A stretch of 64,000 nt of DNA from Hirsutella rhossiliensis (GCF_020360975.1 NW_025408670.1:6386001-6450000); one strand, 5' to 3'; positions 34,701-47,000 are shown, counted from the first letter of the stretch. Numbers and translations are program-made. The notes: generated by a model not told the origin, from the sequence alone.

Positions 34701-37388
34701 GATCGTTGTCAGGATCTAAGTCTGGGTGGCCACTTAGCCAATATAGGCCGTGGTGGTGACTGGAACCCCTGCCCTGCCACTCGTAGCGGCCCCAAGAGTC
34801 CGTTAGGTTGAACTTCTGCTTCAAGACAATAGCCTAAACAGCGCATAACGCTTATGAAAGTGGTACGCAGCGATGTGGGCGTTGTCTCGCAGTAGTTGCC
34901 GGATAGAGCCATCCGCGCCGCCTCAGGAGCTGTTTGCCACTCGTCAAATCGAGGCATATGGCGGTATAGGGATTCCCAGTGGTAATCGGCTGCACTTGCA
35001 GTAGCGAAAAGGCCGGGCTTGCCTAGATTATAGGCATATGCTTCCAACTCCTTCCTTTGTTTATACCAATACGGCCGGGTGCCCTAATTACTGCGGCTTG
35101 GCGCGTGATCGACTGGATCAGGACCTGAGCCTCCGGCTCGTCAGGCTCAGCCATTGCTTCCTCTAGGTCGGCGCGTGTAAGGGGCTGACGGCGGCTGTCG
35201 CGTTGCTTGACGAGGTAGTCACTTCGCTTTCGGACCTGCGCACGTAACAGCGTGTTGAGGGCGACGAAGGCCACGTCTTATGGCGGGCGAAACGTCCGTC
35301 ATGCCATCTCATCGCATGGGCAAGGTAGTCCTGGAACGTGATGCTCCGTAAACGAGGCTCCACGAAGTCGGCCTTGCCGTCAGGGTAGAGGGTAGGGAAT
35401 GCAAGCGTTAGCAGCGGCTGGGAACGGTTGAATTCGTCGATGGGGGTCCTGCGAACTGAAGGCAGCGGCATCTGGTGGTGAGCCTGCGCGTTACACGGTA
35501 TATGCTCCACATCAGTCATACGCTCAGGGTTAGGGGTACCATCAAGAAATCGGGACTGCAGAGCGTTCAATTCGGTATCGGTAACCTGCAAATTCGGGAT
35601 CGCTGATGCATCGGCATCGCTAGGATCCTCTTCCACAGCCTCCTCGACGGGGCCTTTGGGGACCTCGCCGTCAGGTATGTCAGCCACTTGGCTGGCAATG
35701 GAATCAACTATGTTGCCATCAAGAGGAAGCCGGTGCAAGCGATTCTGACTCACGACGATATCGCGATAGCCCCGGTGGTGGCGCTGTAGGTAGTGCAGCC
35801 ACGCCAACAGGCATGAGCGGCGTACCCGCAAATCGCGAGCAAACTGTTGCCGGAAGCGAGGGCTGCCCTCCATATTAGGAGGCCGCAGGAGGACGACATC
35901 TAGCTCTTCAGGTAGGACCGGGAGCTCTTCAAATAGCCTGCCAACATTGCGAAGGAAGTGGACAACATGACCGCGATATTTATATTGAGCGCCACGTACC
36001 TGCAGGACCTTCACATGTACGTGAACTCTAGCAATGAGCATCTCCTCGACCATCGTTAGATCGGGTAGATCGCTCGGGACTTCCCAAAGTCAAGGTTGTT
36101 CGCAGCGCTAAAGAAGTAGGGCTCGTTGGGGCCTTTCTTCCTGTCTCGACTAATGCAGCGGCTGCAGATTTTCAAGCTATTTCGCTTCATATCGAACCAA
36201 CGCTCCTGGCAGCGAATGCAACTATGCATCTTGTCGTCATTCAGGGCAGTATAGAACTCGCGCACAAGGGCTCGATCCCCCTCACAAAGGGCAGGCAAGT
36301 CAAGGTCCCCTGTAAAAGGCGGATCAACTATCTGATCGAACTGTCGCTCTTCAGGCTGTGGCCGTGGCCGGGGGTTAATGTTGACTCGACGTGTATAGCG
36401 GCCGCGGCGACGACTCTGTGGCAGTAATGAAGGAGGGGTACGAGGCGATTCCTTCGGTATAGGCGTGCCTTGCACAACAGAAGCCGATGGGAGAGTGCCT
36501 TGAGGAATTGGCGTTTCTGGAATCGGCGTGCCCAGAACTACTGTTGGCAGGCCAAGGGTAGGAGGGGTGGGGAAGGTCCTCTACCGCGCTTGAGGTAGAT
36601 GGCCCGGCAGAGGTCTAGGCAGTCCCTGGAGTGCGGGCGCCAGGGCACGGCATAACGTAGATGTGGCAGGGGTCGTAAGACTTGCACACACGCAGGCGTT
36701 GGCGCAGCCCGCCTTGGAGGCGTCAGGTTAGCTAGAGAATCGGTCCGTTTCGTGGCTCTGCGTGGCGATAGCCTCAAGGCGAAATTCCGCATTGCGGCAA
36801 CGGCGGCTCGAGATTCGGTTACCCGTTCCTTTCGGCGTGCCTACAGCTAGCACAGTCTCTTGTAAACTTCGTAGGGTCCTTGACGCTTCGAAATTCGACT
36901 TCAGGCAGGTCTTGCTTGCAGGTATGGCAATTCCGAACTGCCTGGGGTATGTCGTCCTCCATCTGGCCGTATATGTATCCACCTCTTACCCTTCAGACTG
37001 CTAGAAGAGACAGAATAACCGGAGAATCTTGGGAGGTGGGCCGGCTGCCGAGGTAATAGGTGAACCTATAAACCGTTAGTAACATGATTAGTTTGATAGA
37101 TTGGGCAGAAAGAGAAGCAGCCGCTATGTAGGTTAGTGTAAAGAGTGCCTAGCGACCCAGTAAATTGATGGCATGGATGGAAGAAAGGAAGAACTGGAAG
37201 CTCTTGGAGAGCCTGCCAAGCTGGCCAGTTACCTAGTCAACGCTCAGGGTAATTTTGCGGGCCTTCATTTGGTGACGTTATCGGCCGACCAATCCGCGCA
37301 CGAGTTGAGCACAAGCCAGGCCAATTAGCCAATCAGAGGAGGTTTTATGCTCGAATCTTTCTGACTGAGTAGAACGCCCTTCGGGCTG
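31713..37388 (-). mobile_element. Degenerate Helitron / Helentron-like element
   Basis: The 12-bp inverted repeats cagcccgaaggg (31713-31724) and cccttcgggctg (37377-37388) bracket 5.7 kb containing a broken Rep-helicase gene on the minus strand. Inverted subterminal repeats are known from Helentrons. Exact termini (5' TC or 3' CTRR, A|T insertion) could not be fixed, so these limits are the innermost supportable ones and the pairing may be coincidental. The sequence is not obviously RIP-mutated. Confidence 0.6.
31887..36480 (-). pseudogene. Helitron Rep-PIF1 helicase, frameshifted
   Basis: Read from right to left, the pieces give a cysteine-containing N-terminal region (36475-36056, CIRCQERW...ICSRC) and a Helitron_like_N region (36053-35163). 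The Rep domain carries the HUH-type motif in SSHHHGLYWLSGHPD (about 34750) and the tyrosine motif VIDYAAKYCSK (about 34290). A PIF1-like helicase follows (33479-32217), with Walker A GGGTGKS, the VIDEKSML and GDFFQLPPV motifs, and a C-terminal ITVHK...YVAVSRV block (32256-31887). The protein would nick and unwind DNA for rolling-circle transposition. At least six changes of frame separate these pieces, so it is dead. The domain order and motifs are nevertheless unambiguous. Confidence 0.88.
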
Positions 37389-37926
37389 AATTAACGAACC
37401 TAACCATAGAGGTATAGCTAGAGAAATTTCAGCGATGGCGTATAGCGTAGAGAATGACCGGTGATCAAATAGACGTGTAACCCGTAGAAATGTATAGATA
37501 GTAGTTTATGCTAATTATAGTAACTAGAAACCTAGATGAAAGTTAGTTGCGGCAGTTGAGTCTTGTGTTACAAAGGGCGAAATTCCAAAATTACGCATGA
37601 CGGAATGTTCAAAACCCTAAGAGAACACATGATATAAACAAGGTTTCAACGACCCTACGGAATGCACATGCAACGTACCTATCGGGGTTTATAGTTGATT
37701 CGAGCAACCCGAGGAATTGACCATGCAGGACATTCTTATATGCTGGCACATACGATGACTCCTATCCAAACTGAGAAAACAGTGGTCTTGTGGCATCTAT
37801 TGATAGATATAAAGAGGCCAGAATCATCAACTTCTCAGCTAGTCTCACCATAAGAACTCATCACTGGAACTTCACCACAAGCACTCGGACCCCTAAATAC
37901 TTTTTCCTTTAAGACTCCATCATCAA
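37389..37926. other. Non-coding stretch between the Helitron and the candidate secreted gene
   Basis: 538 bp, about 40 percent GC, not RIP-like. It contains the promoter-like sequence for the ATG at 37927. Confidence 0.4.
37808..37813 (+). promoter_or_regulatory. TATA box, 119 bp before a candidate start
   Basis: TATAAA followed by a purine/CT leader and the start context catcaaATG at 37927. The spacing is typical of a fungal TATA promoter with a short 5' leader. Confidence 0.4.
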
Positions 37927-39348
37927 ATGAAGCCGTCGACTATCATTTTCACCATCTTCCTTGGGATGTGCTGATACGTATAGCAGCCGGTGATGAGTGG
38001 CTTCCGATATCGCCAAGAAACATTGATAACCGGCAGCGTGCTGATACGATGGGAGGTATAAGTTGTGAGTCAATCTTTATGACTTCAATGAAGAAGGCAA
38101 CGGGTTGTCATAGATCGGAGCAATATACTAAACGAGGATAGTCGCATGTAAGTCACCAGTTTTTCTTGTGCAAATTTCAGCGACGGATGACAGGTTGACG
38201 CAATTTTGAACAGAGAATGAGTCTCTCATTACAGACCAAGCCCATATCAAGCACCGGCGACTAATGCGATGGGCGACTTTATGATGTACGTGACCGCTCT
38301 AGTAACTATACAGGAGCTACTAGACAGTTAATGGCATGTTAATACGATGCTGTTAAGCAAACAAGTGACCTCGGTGATAATAGTTAATATAGCAACACCA
38401 ACATACGGGCTCCTGTAGTCCATGAGTTGCTCCTCGCTTGACATACATATTAGCAAGCATACTTACGATAGGCGACTAGGGCGTAAGTGGAATCATATGA
38501 TCGCTGCTTTAATGGCTGGCTAGATGCAGTGGGCTAGTATAACGGGCGCAAACGAGTAAGTCATTTTCCTGCTGCCGATGAATACATTGGTATTTCCAGG
38601 CACGACCGGTGAACTTAGAATGTAAGTAGCTCCTCGGGCCGTCACAATTTAGGCCCCGTATGCTGATACGCTACGTGACGAAAGGATACAAGTAGCGCTT
38701 GCTACCGTTGCTAAAAGACTGGCGACTGGGGACCTGCTGACGCGAATGGGGATAATATGATGCAAGCAACCCTTGACTCCAGAAGCGACAACGGTGATTA
38801 CTAGCGACTTGTTAATACGACGAACAAGTACAGGGCGTAAACACCTCATTCCGCCATCAATAAGTTGACAGCATGCCAGCGACCTGCTTATCATGGGCGA
38901 CGAAGCATGTAAGTGATAACCCTGACCTGAGACGGATGGATTAATATGTTCTAAGTGGCAACGGTATAGGCTATAATGATAGTTTGCAAATAGCTTTTCG
39001 AGTGTTTAATAGCTGGGTAAGCTGTTAGCGGTATGCTGAGACGGTTTACGATTATAGGAACCGCTGGATCTTGTTAGCTAATAGGGAACTAGTAAGCTTC
39101 ATGCTTGTCCGATAGGCAATTTCAGCGGATAAGTAATTCTTTTGCCCCTTACGGACAGGACATGTACAGCCGGCGAGCTAACAAGACTTCTTCAGTGGCC
39201 ACCAATGCGATTAGTGAACGACGACAGGAAGAGGAAATATCAGGGCATGCTCATGCACTGGGAGGGCTTTGGCTGTGGTACGGAGTTCCACCCGCTTGAG
39301 CTCCAGCTCGGCCAGCCAGAGTGGTTTCCATTAAGAGCGGATCCATAG
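37927..39348 (+). other. Candidate multi-micro-exon secreted-protein gene
   Basis: ATG at 37927 opens MKPSTIIFTIFLGMC, a signal-peptide-like start, then a stop, so any real gene must splice almost at once. The next 1.2 kb has five perfect GTAAGT donors on the plus strand (38148, 38483, 38556, 38622, 38909) against one on the minus, plus GTACGT at 38286. Several have a plausible AG acceptor 30-50 nt downstream. Two well-bounded candidate exons are 38530-38555 (26 nt) and 38600-38621 (22 nt). A longer open stretch at about 39142-39348 could be the last exon. A motif like TGYTRATACG recurs at 37970, 38039, 38337, 38661 and 38812 and may be a branch-site or a degenerate tandem repeat. I could not join the pieces into one frame, and no family is recognised. 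It could equally be non-coding. Confidence 0.28.
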
Positions 39349-39362
39349 TTATGCATACCAAT

Positions 39363-39480
39363 TGTCACGGGCTGTGCCCGGCTTGGTGGACCCGGTTGTA
39401 CCGGGTCCGGTGGGTCGTGCTCGGGTGGCAGCACCGGCCCCGCTCCGCGGACCCGGAAGCTACGAGAACATTCTATAAAG
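39363..39480 (+). repeat. LTR-like left edge of the RIP block, least mutated part
   Basis: GC-rich, with CpA and TpG still present, and a gggctgtgccc hairpin right after the TG start. From about 39480 rightwards the sequence turns abruptly TpA-rich. The element's LTR probably extends further right, but its end could not be set. Confidence 0.5.
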
Positions 39481-40077
39481 GGTAATATAGGCTCGCACTC
39501 GAGGCTACGCCTTAAGTTTAGCTTCCTTTCCTCCTTAGCTCTAGATAGATAATATATAGGCACCTACTTATTAAGTAAACTCCGGGCTAGCCTCTTATAT
39601 ATCTAGAGCTCTAAAATAAAGCTACCGATTAGATACTGCTCGTTAGGATAGATTAATAGAGCGAGAGCCCGAGGCTCTAATAATAGTAGATTAATAAACG
39701 AATTTAAGAAGCGGTTAGCGCGACCCTTAACCCCTTATAAGACTAACTCGCCTTAATAATAGATTAGCTCGGTCGAGCTTAGCTATAAAACGCTAAGGGT
39801 TTACTACCGCCGCCTATAGTAGGAGGCCTAGGTAAGAGCACGCCTAGTTTTTATACCCTATTCTCGAAGACCTACCGTATAGTAATACGGAAACCCTTAC
39901 TAAACCCGCCGAAATACGACGGCTTATAGAAGAGCTATACCGCCTAGGCTAGGTAGATATAGGATAAGCTTAAGCTTAACGCGTACTACTATAATAGGAA
40001 TCGTAAACTCTAGTATCTTATTAACTTATACTTAGGAGAGAAACCTTAGTAGGTAGTTACTATATTTTATATAGCGG

Positions 40078-40246
40078 TGTCATGGAGTAGACCCAAGAGG
40101 GCACAGGCTATGGTCGCGCCACTACCCCCCTCTGCTACGTACGGCGTGTTGCACGCACGCGACAAAAGGTAACGAATTGACTAAGCTGCCTAGCTTGTCA
40201 ATTGACCACACTTATCAACTATCTAGGCAACGCCTAGACTCTTACA
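40078..40246. repeat. Left LTR of the TRIM-like element
   Basis: 169 bp, starts TGTCATGG and ends CTTACA. It keeps most CpA/TpG sites; two sites (near 40135 and 40220) are RIP-mutated here but not in the right copy. Confidence 0.88.
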
Positions 40247-40455
40247 CATGGTTTCTTCCCGCGCTCTCTTCCGTCACTCCCTTAGTTGATAGGCTATTAC
40301 CCCTAGGTGCCGCACCACCTGTTAGCCTAGGTTGAGATCCCCCGCTGCCTGCGCCATGCACACGCCTCTAGGCTGCGGCGCCCGTATGCATGCGCGCCTG
40401 TCTGGCCTCACGCACGGGGACTCGAACCTACGACCAGTAGGTAGCTTAGTCAACA

Positions 40456-40624
40456 TATCATAGAGTAGACCTAAGAGGGCACAGGCTATGGTCGCGCCAC
40501 TACCCCCCTCTGCCACGTACGGCGTGTTGCACGCACGCGATAAAAGGTAACGAATTGACTAAGCTGCCTAGCTTGTTAATTGACCACACTTATTAACTGT
40601 CTAGGCAACGCCTAGACTCTTATA
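40456..40624. repeat. Right LTR of the TRIM-like element
   Basis: 169 bp, starts TATCATAG and ends CTTATA: the terminal TG and CA are both mutated to TA. Seven of the nine differences from the left copy are RIP changes on this side. Confidence 0.88.
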
Positions 40625-43604
40625 AGCGGGAGGCCCTAGAGGTTCCTATAATCCTTAGGAGTTTATATAGTATCTTAACCGAACCTATTAAGATAGTAAT
40701 ATCTAGTCTTATACTATTATTATACTAAGAACTATATAGTAATAGGAAGACTAGCCGCTCGCTACCTTCCTTCCTCGTTTTAAATAGGCATTAGCCGAGG
40801 CTAGGGGCGTAGATTAGCCTAATAATATAAAGATTATATTCCTAGAGAATATAATAAATAAGCGCCTTTAAGAAAGCTTAGTTATAGCCGTCTTTCCTAA
40901 AGATTACTAAGGATAGCTTATAAGGCTTTAGGAGATTACTAAAAGACTAGAAAGGCTTAAGTTAGGTAAATAGCCGCCTTCGACTAAGAGGATAACCCTA
41001 TAGCTACTAAGGGAGCGAGCTAAAGGGAGCCTAGGGGATTCTAATAGAGATATCGAGATAACGGACGTTAACCGTACTATCTAAGAGTTAAATAGTTATC
41101 GTAATTATAATTAAAAGTATAAGGATAAGCGTAGTTACTTCTACTATAGTTAAACGGACTATATTATTATAGATTGCCTAGCTAAAGTAGTCTTCCTTAG
41201 TAAAGAGAAGCGATATCGCTCTAAGGTTATACGCGCGAGAAAATCTAATAACGTAAATAACTTAGAACTAATAAAAGAATTTAATAAGGATAAGTTAGAG
41301 GGAAAAGACTAGCCCTAGTACGAAAGCGGGCGCTAGGGCCTTTAAAGGTAGATATTTAAGACTAGAAGGCGTTTAAGCCGTATATAAATAGTTAGCCTAT
41401 ACTAGTAAATACGCGGCTAAATAAAGGCAATCCTATATATATCCTAGTTAATTATAGATATAATTACTATACCGTAATCGATAAAGCTCTTATTTAGAAG
41501 TTTTAGGTTCTCTTCGTTAATTTAAAACTATAAAAGATTAAGGGTTTTTTAGAGATAATAAAGAGTATTATATCTTTAGGAGTTATAGCTATTATAGTTA
41601 AAACTATAAGGTTTAATAAACGTATATTTATATATATAGTCCTAGGCCTAGGCTAAGATATATTCCTTAGCTAGCCTTAAATAGTAGGGAACTAGGTTGT
41701 TTACGACGCTACTAAGTAGCGAGTATACTATAGGAGAGGAGGCGTAATAATACGCCTCGTAGGGTAAAAAGAACCCGCTAAAGTACGCGCGATTTAAAGC
41801 GCGAGACTTATATTAGTAGCCGTATTTATAGCCGAGTATCGATATATAAAGAAACGCTAGAAGCATAACGCGTTCTTAATATAAGCGATTAGCTTATTAG
41901 ATATAGAGAAGGCGCTTTAGCTAAAGCCGCTAGTTAATTTAAGTAAGATAGTTCTAGCGGAAGTATTAAAAGAGTTCTATAACCTATTTTTATTAAAAGA
42001 GGCTATAAAGCTACCGCTATACCGGCTAGGTATAGGCTATAAGGTAAACTTATAGCCTAATAAGAATAAGAACGAGCCGCCCCTACCCTAGGGACCGCTT
42101 TATAATATATTACGTAAAGAGTTATTAGTCTTATAAAAGACCTTAAAGGACCTTTTAGATAAAGGGTTTATCTAAGTAAGTAGCTCGGCCGCTATAGCAC
42201 TAGTGCTATTTATAAAGAAGCTAAATAAAGGGCTGCGATTTTACTATAACTACTAGGCGCTAAATATAATTACTAAGCGCGACCGATACCTACTTCCCTT
42301 TATCGCGGAGACCTTATAAAACTTAGCTAAAGCTAAGTAGTTTACTAAACTAAACGTAGTAGCCGCCTTTTATAAGATCCGTATAGCCCTAAGATATAAA
42401 TAGAAAACTATATTTTAGATAAGATTCGGGCTCTATAAGTAGCTCGTATACCTCTTTAGCTTAAGCGGTATACTAGTATTATTTTAGCGATATATAAATA
42501 GTATATTACGCGAGTAGCTAAATAGTTTTATTATAGCGTACCTAGATAATATATTAATCTACTTAAGTAGTTTAAAGGCTAATTATAAGGCTAAGGTATA
42601 AAAAGTTCTCTAAGTACTCGCCGACGCTAGGCTATATCTAGACCTAGCGAAGTATAAGTTTTTAGTATAAGAGGTTAAGTACCTTAGATTTATTATTAAC
42701 GTAGGAAAGGGGATCGCTTATAATCCTAAGAAGTAGCGTGCTATCCGTAAATAAGAGGCTCTAATTATAGTAAAGGGTATTAAAAGTTTTCTAGGTTTCG
42801 CTAACTACTACTAGATCTTTATTCCTAACTACGCTAAGATTACTTAGCCGCTAGATACTATACTTAAGAAGGGAACTACCTTCCGTTAGGGATAGGTAGA
42901 GAATAAGGTATTTTAGGAACTAAAGCGATGATTTTATAAGTTACCTATACTTAAGTAGTAGGATCTAGGTCTACCGATATTCTTAGAGATAGATTGCTTA
43001 GGCTATATATTAAGAGGGGTTCTAGTATAAGAGGACGCTAACGGATATCGATATATATATACCTTCTTCTTAAAGCGACTTTTATTAGTAAAGTATAACT
43101 ATCCTATTTATAATAAAGAGATACTAGCTATTATAAGATGCCTCGATAATTAGAGTACTAAGCTTAAAAGCTATAGCTTATTTATAATCCTTACCGATTA
43201 CTATAACCTAAAGTATTTTATAATACGCTAGAAGCTTATAAAATAGTAAAGCTATTAAGTAGCCGAATTATCTTAGTTCGACTTTAAGCTTAAGTATTAA
43301 CTAGGAAGCGAGACTATTATACTTAATATATTATCCCGCTATAAATAAGATAAACTATAGGGCATCGATAACGAGTAGGAATAAGAAAGAATAATATAGT
43401 TAATACTAGATAGTGCGATTTTATTATCGATAAGAGTACGTATTAACGTAATAAGTTCTAACTATTTAGAGATATTTACCTTACTAAAGATAAAGGTCTT
43501 CGAGGAAGTAGACCTTTAGTAACTCTAAGATAAAACGGCGGAAAAGGACTTAATATTCCGGGCAGCCTATAAGGCAGTCCGCGATCGCGAGCGTGTCTTC
43601 CTAC

Positions 43605-43609
43605 CCTAG
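43605..43609. repeat. Target-site duplication CCTAG (left)
   Basis: Identical to 53372-53376, immediately outside the second 486-bp LTR. It proves that 43610-53371 is a single insertion. Confidence 0.85.
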
Positions 43610-44095
43610 TATTACGACCACGGTCCAGCGAACCGCGGGGACTAATATATATTACGAGGTCACGTAACGTAGGGAGCAAGGAATATTAGACGGACCGATA
43701 GGCTAATTAAGTTTAGAGCGACGGGTTACTCTAGCGCTCTAGCGCTCTACGGCTAGGATCGTAGGATCGCTCTAGCGCTCTAGCGCTCCTAGACGACGGG
43801 ATTACCTAGCGCTCTCGGCGATCTAAGGAAGCTCTCGAGATATATAAGGAAGGAACGGAATACTCCTTTAAATAGATAGCTCGATAGCTTTTAATATATT
43901 ATAATTATTACGATCTCTATTATAATCTTATCTTTAATTCCGATTACTTAATTACTTAGTTATAGTCTATAGTCTATAACCTCTAACTTATTATTAATAT
44001 AATATACTTATTATTGCTTAGACTACGCCTTATTATATCTACTAATATAAACCCCTTAATAGGTTTATCCCTTAGGAATAATACTAGTTATTATA
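43610..44095 (+). repeat. 5' LTR, 486 bp, of the full-length Gypsy element
   Basis: Starts TATTACGACC (mutated TG) and ends GTTATTATA (mutated CA). It holds an internal run of gctctagc units at 43733-43790. The same length as the 3' copy. Confidence 0.9.
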
Positions 44096-47000
44096 TATTA
44101 AAAGCTCTTATTTAGTATAATACCGCGTTACTCTAAGTAATATCGTAACTATTAATATACTTATATAGTAAGCTAGATTAGCTAACTCTAGAGCTACTAT
44201 ATCGCCTTAAGATATAATACGCGAAATTATCGCCCTTTAATATAAGGTATAGTTACTTAGGAATAAAGGAGGTAACGGATAAGTTAAGGACCTTAGAGAA
44301 GTAGTTAAACTAAAATAGCTAGGACTATTCGATAGTACTTATAATATACTTTAAGACTTTCTTACCTAACTTAAGGCCTACTACTGGTTTTACCCTACTA
44401 AACTCTCGGACTTAGTCGAAAAGGTACTCTACGTAGGAAATTATTTATTTAGAATAGTACTCGCTTAGTTTAGACCTATTATAAGGGACTTTCTCGATAA
44501 CTAACTAGCGCGATAAGATAATAAGATAGATAAAGTCTTTACTAGTTTCTAAGGATTTAAAGAAGCTATTATAAAGGTATTTAGAATAACCGACGAGGAA
44601 TAAGAAGTTAAATAAAAACTTTAAGAACTTTAATAAAGGATCTTAGTATTAGATTATACTATAAAGTTCTATAAAGTTACCTTAAAGCTTAATTAAGATA
44701 ACGAACCTCTTATATTATAATTCTATAATAGGCTTAAAAAAGAAGTTAAGGACGAGCTTTATAAGGAAAATCGACCTAATAACCTCTTAAACTATATTAC
44801 TATAGTAGTATAAATTAATAATAGATAGTATACGCGACGCTAAGAAAAGAAATAAGGAAGAGGAAACTAAAACCCTTCCTATAAGAATAACTTTAACTAA
44901 CGCGCTAACTATAAAAAGAAGCGCGAAACTCCTATTACTTACGCCTATATAATTAACCTAAGTAGGATAGATCTAGATATAATATAAAAAAGTAAAAGAA
45001 AGTATTTTAACTATAGGAAACTTAGATATTACTCTAAGAAATATAGATAACCCTATAAGGAAAAGAAAACCTACTAGGCACTAGCCCTAAAAGGTAAGAA
45101 ATACCTAAATACTACTAATAAATAGGAACTAAAGTATAAACTCCTTAGTTAGACTATATACTACGACGACGAATATATAGTATACTTAAGCGATAAGAAC
45201 GGTACTAGATAGTTCCTAAAGCTACTAAAGAAGACCCTTATAATAATATAATAAAGGGATCCTAAAATATAGAAATAAGTTAAATTTATAGAACTAGAAT
45301 ACCCTTATCTTAAAAGAGTCTCTTAAGACTAAATTAAGAAGAACGGTAAACGATTCTAAGAAGATATACGAAATAAAAATCGATAATAATAACGGGTAGT
45401 CTATAAATAATATAATAAAGAAGATATAAATATAGCCCTTATACTTATAAAACTTAGATAATAACCTAAAGAGGAATAACGAAGTATCGACGATATAAGG
45501 TCTAAAAAATAAGAAATACCTAGAGAAATAGAAGATAAGAACGAACTTATACTACTACCCTCGCTATTAAGGGAAAATACTATAATTAAAGAACACGCTC
45601 TATACTTCGAAGAATTTAAAGAAATACTTAAAATTAGAACTTAATAAATACCTTAAATTCTTATAGAAAACTAATAAGGTATATTAATTCGATATTAACT
45701 AGCACTATATAGAGGAGACTACGCTATAGCTATCGCTATAGTCGATACCTTTATAGCTCTATAATAAGAATAGTAACTATAAGGAGAATTTTTAAATAAC
45801 CTAAGAATAGTACTTAGTTATAAAGAGTATAAGTATATTTCATAGATCTTATACGTTTACTTAGACTATATAATATACTTCTAGATAAAGGTATAATATA
45901 ACGCCTTCTTAGTTAGATTTAAAGGATAAGTACTTTCGAAACCCTACCTAAGTATAAAACTAAACTACTAAAAAATTAATTAACGCTACCTAAATAACTA
46001 AGTTATATTATTAGAACCTAATTACGGTACGCTACTTAAATACCGCGATAATTACGGTTTATTAACGAGATATCTTTTAGAGATATATAAAATCTATAAA
46101 TACGCTAAAATAGAGGAATAGTATAGCGCTACTTACTTTAAGGTATCCGAACTATTAATCTTTTAAAGACTTATATAATAAATTAAATATAATAAAGAAG
46201 ATTATAACGAATATATATACTTAAACTATAGAGTTTATAAATATAAAAAAGTATAAGTATAGTATAAACAATATAATAGTATATTAAAAGATTATTAGTA
46301 ATACGTATAAAGGCTATAAGCTATATTTAACTAAGGAAGAATTATTATAGAAATACTATATATAAAATAAAAAGATATAAAACGAAAACTTAACCTTTAG
46401 TATAAAAATAAATAAAATTATAAAGTATAGTATATAATTAACTATAAAGTAGTATAATATAAACGATATAGCGTTAAGAAATAAGAAATCTTCGATTAGC
46501 TATAAGAAATTAGTCTCTTAAGCCCCGATATAATACTATGCGACGAAAATATAAAGAAACGATATTAATAATAAATTAAAGAAGAATACCTAAATAAAAT
46601 AAATAAAGACTAAGTAAAAAATAAGGTATACTATTTATAAAAGGGCTATAGACTAGCACGATACGATAAGATCTAAGGACCCTATATATAGCAACGGTAA
46701 GCTATAGCGACTAAATAGTATTAAATATCTAAATCGCGGGATATTATATACGTATACTTTTAGACTATAGCGCGATAGGTAATTACGTTTTACTTAAAGT
46801 TATTAATCGTTACCGACTTATATAGAGATATAAGATAGATCTATATAAACTTATAAATATTAAAGGAGAGGCCTTTAACTATAATAACGGAATTATTAAT
46901 ATAAAGGTTAATTACCTCGATATTAATATCTAGGGCTATAATAAACGAGTTAACTTTAATATTATAGATATTAAAGAATACGACCTTATATTAAGGCTTC

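Larger units (their letters stand above)
40078..40624. mobile_element. TRIM-like miniature LTR retroelement (547 bp)
   Basis: Two 169-bp direct repeats (40078-40246 and 40456-40624), TG...CA in form, flank a 209-bp interior without coding capacity. A perfect 5-bp target duplication AGCGG lies at 40073-40077 and 40625-40629. The two LTRs differ at nine sites, all CpA/TpA or TpG/TpA, i.e. RIP-type. Orientation is uncertain: TGG directly after the left LTR could be a primer binding site, but on the minus strand the same area is a purine-rich tract suited to a polypurine primer. The interior contains a tRNA-like T-arm (ggttcgagtcccc, minus strand, near 40430). It must depend on another element's proteins. 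Confidence 0.85.

Noticed and set aside
40322..40516. 64-codon minus-strand frame
   Set aside because: It runs through the TRIM interior and LTR and reads a tRNA-like T-arm; such frames are a common artefact.
43476..43679. Small minus-strand frames in the Gypsy LTRs (also 52767-52955)
   Set aside because: The two are homologous because the LTRs are homologous; both cross the LTR boundary and have no coding signal.
43733..43790. Repeated gctctagc units, possible CRISPR-like or satellite array
   Set aside because: Only a few contiguous units without spacers, present in each LTR copy; an internal LTR repeat.
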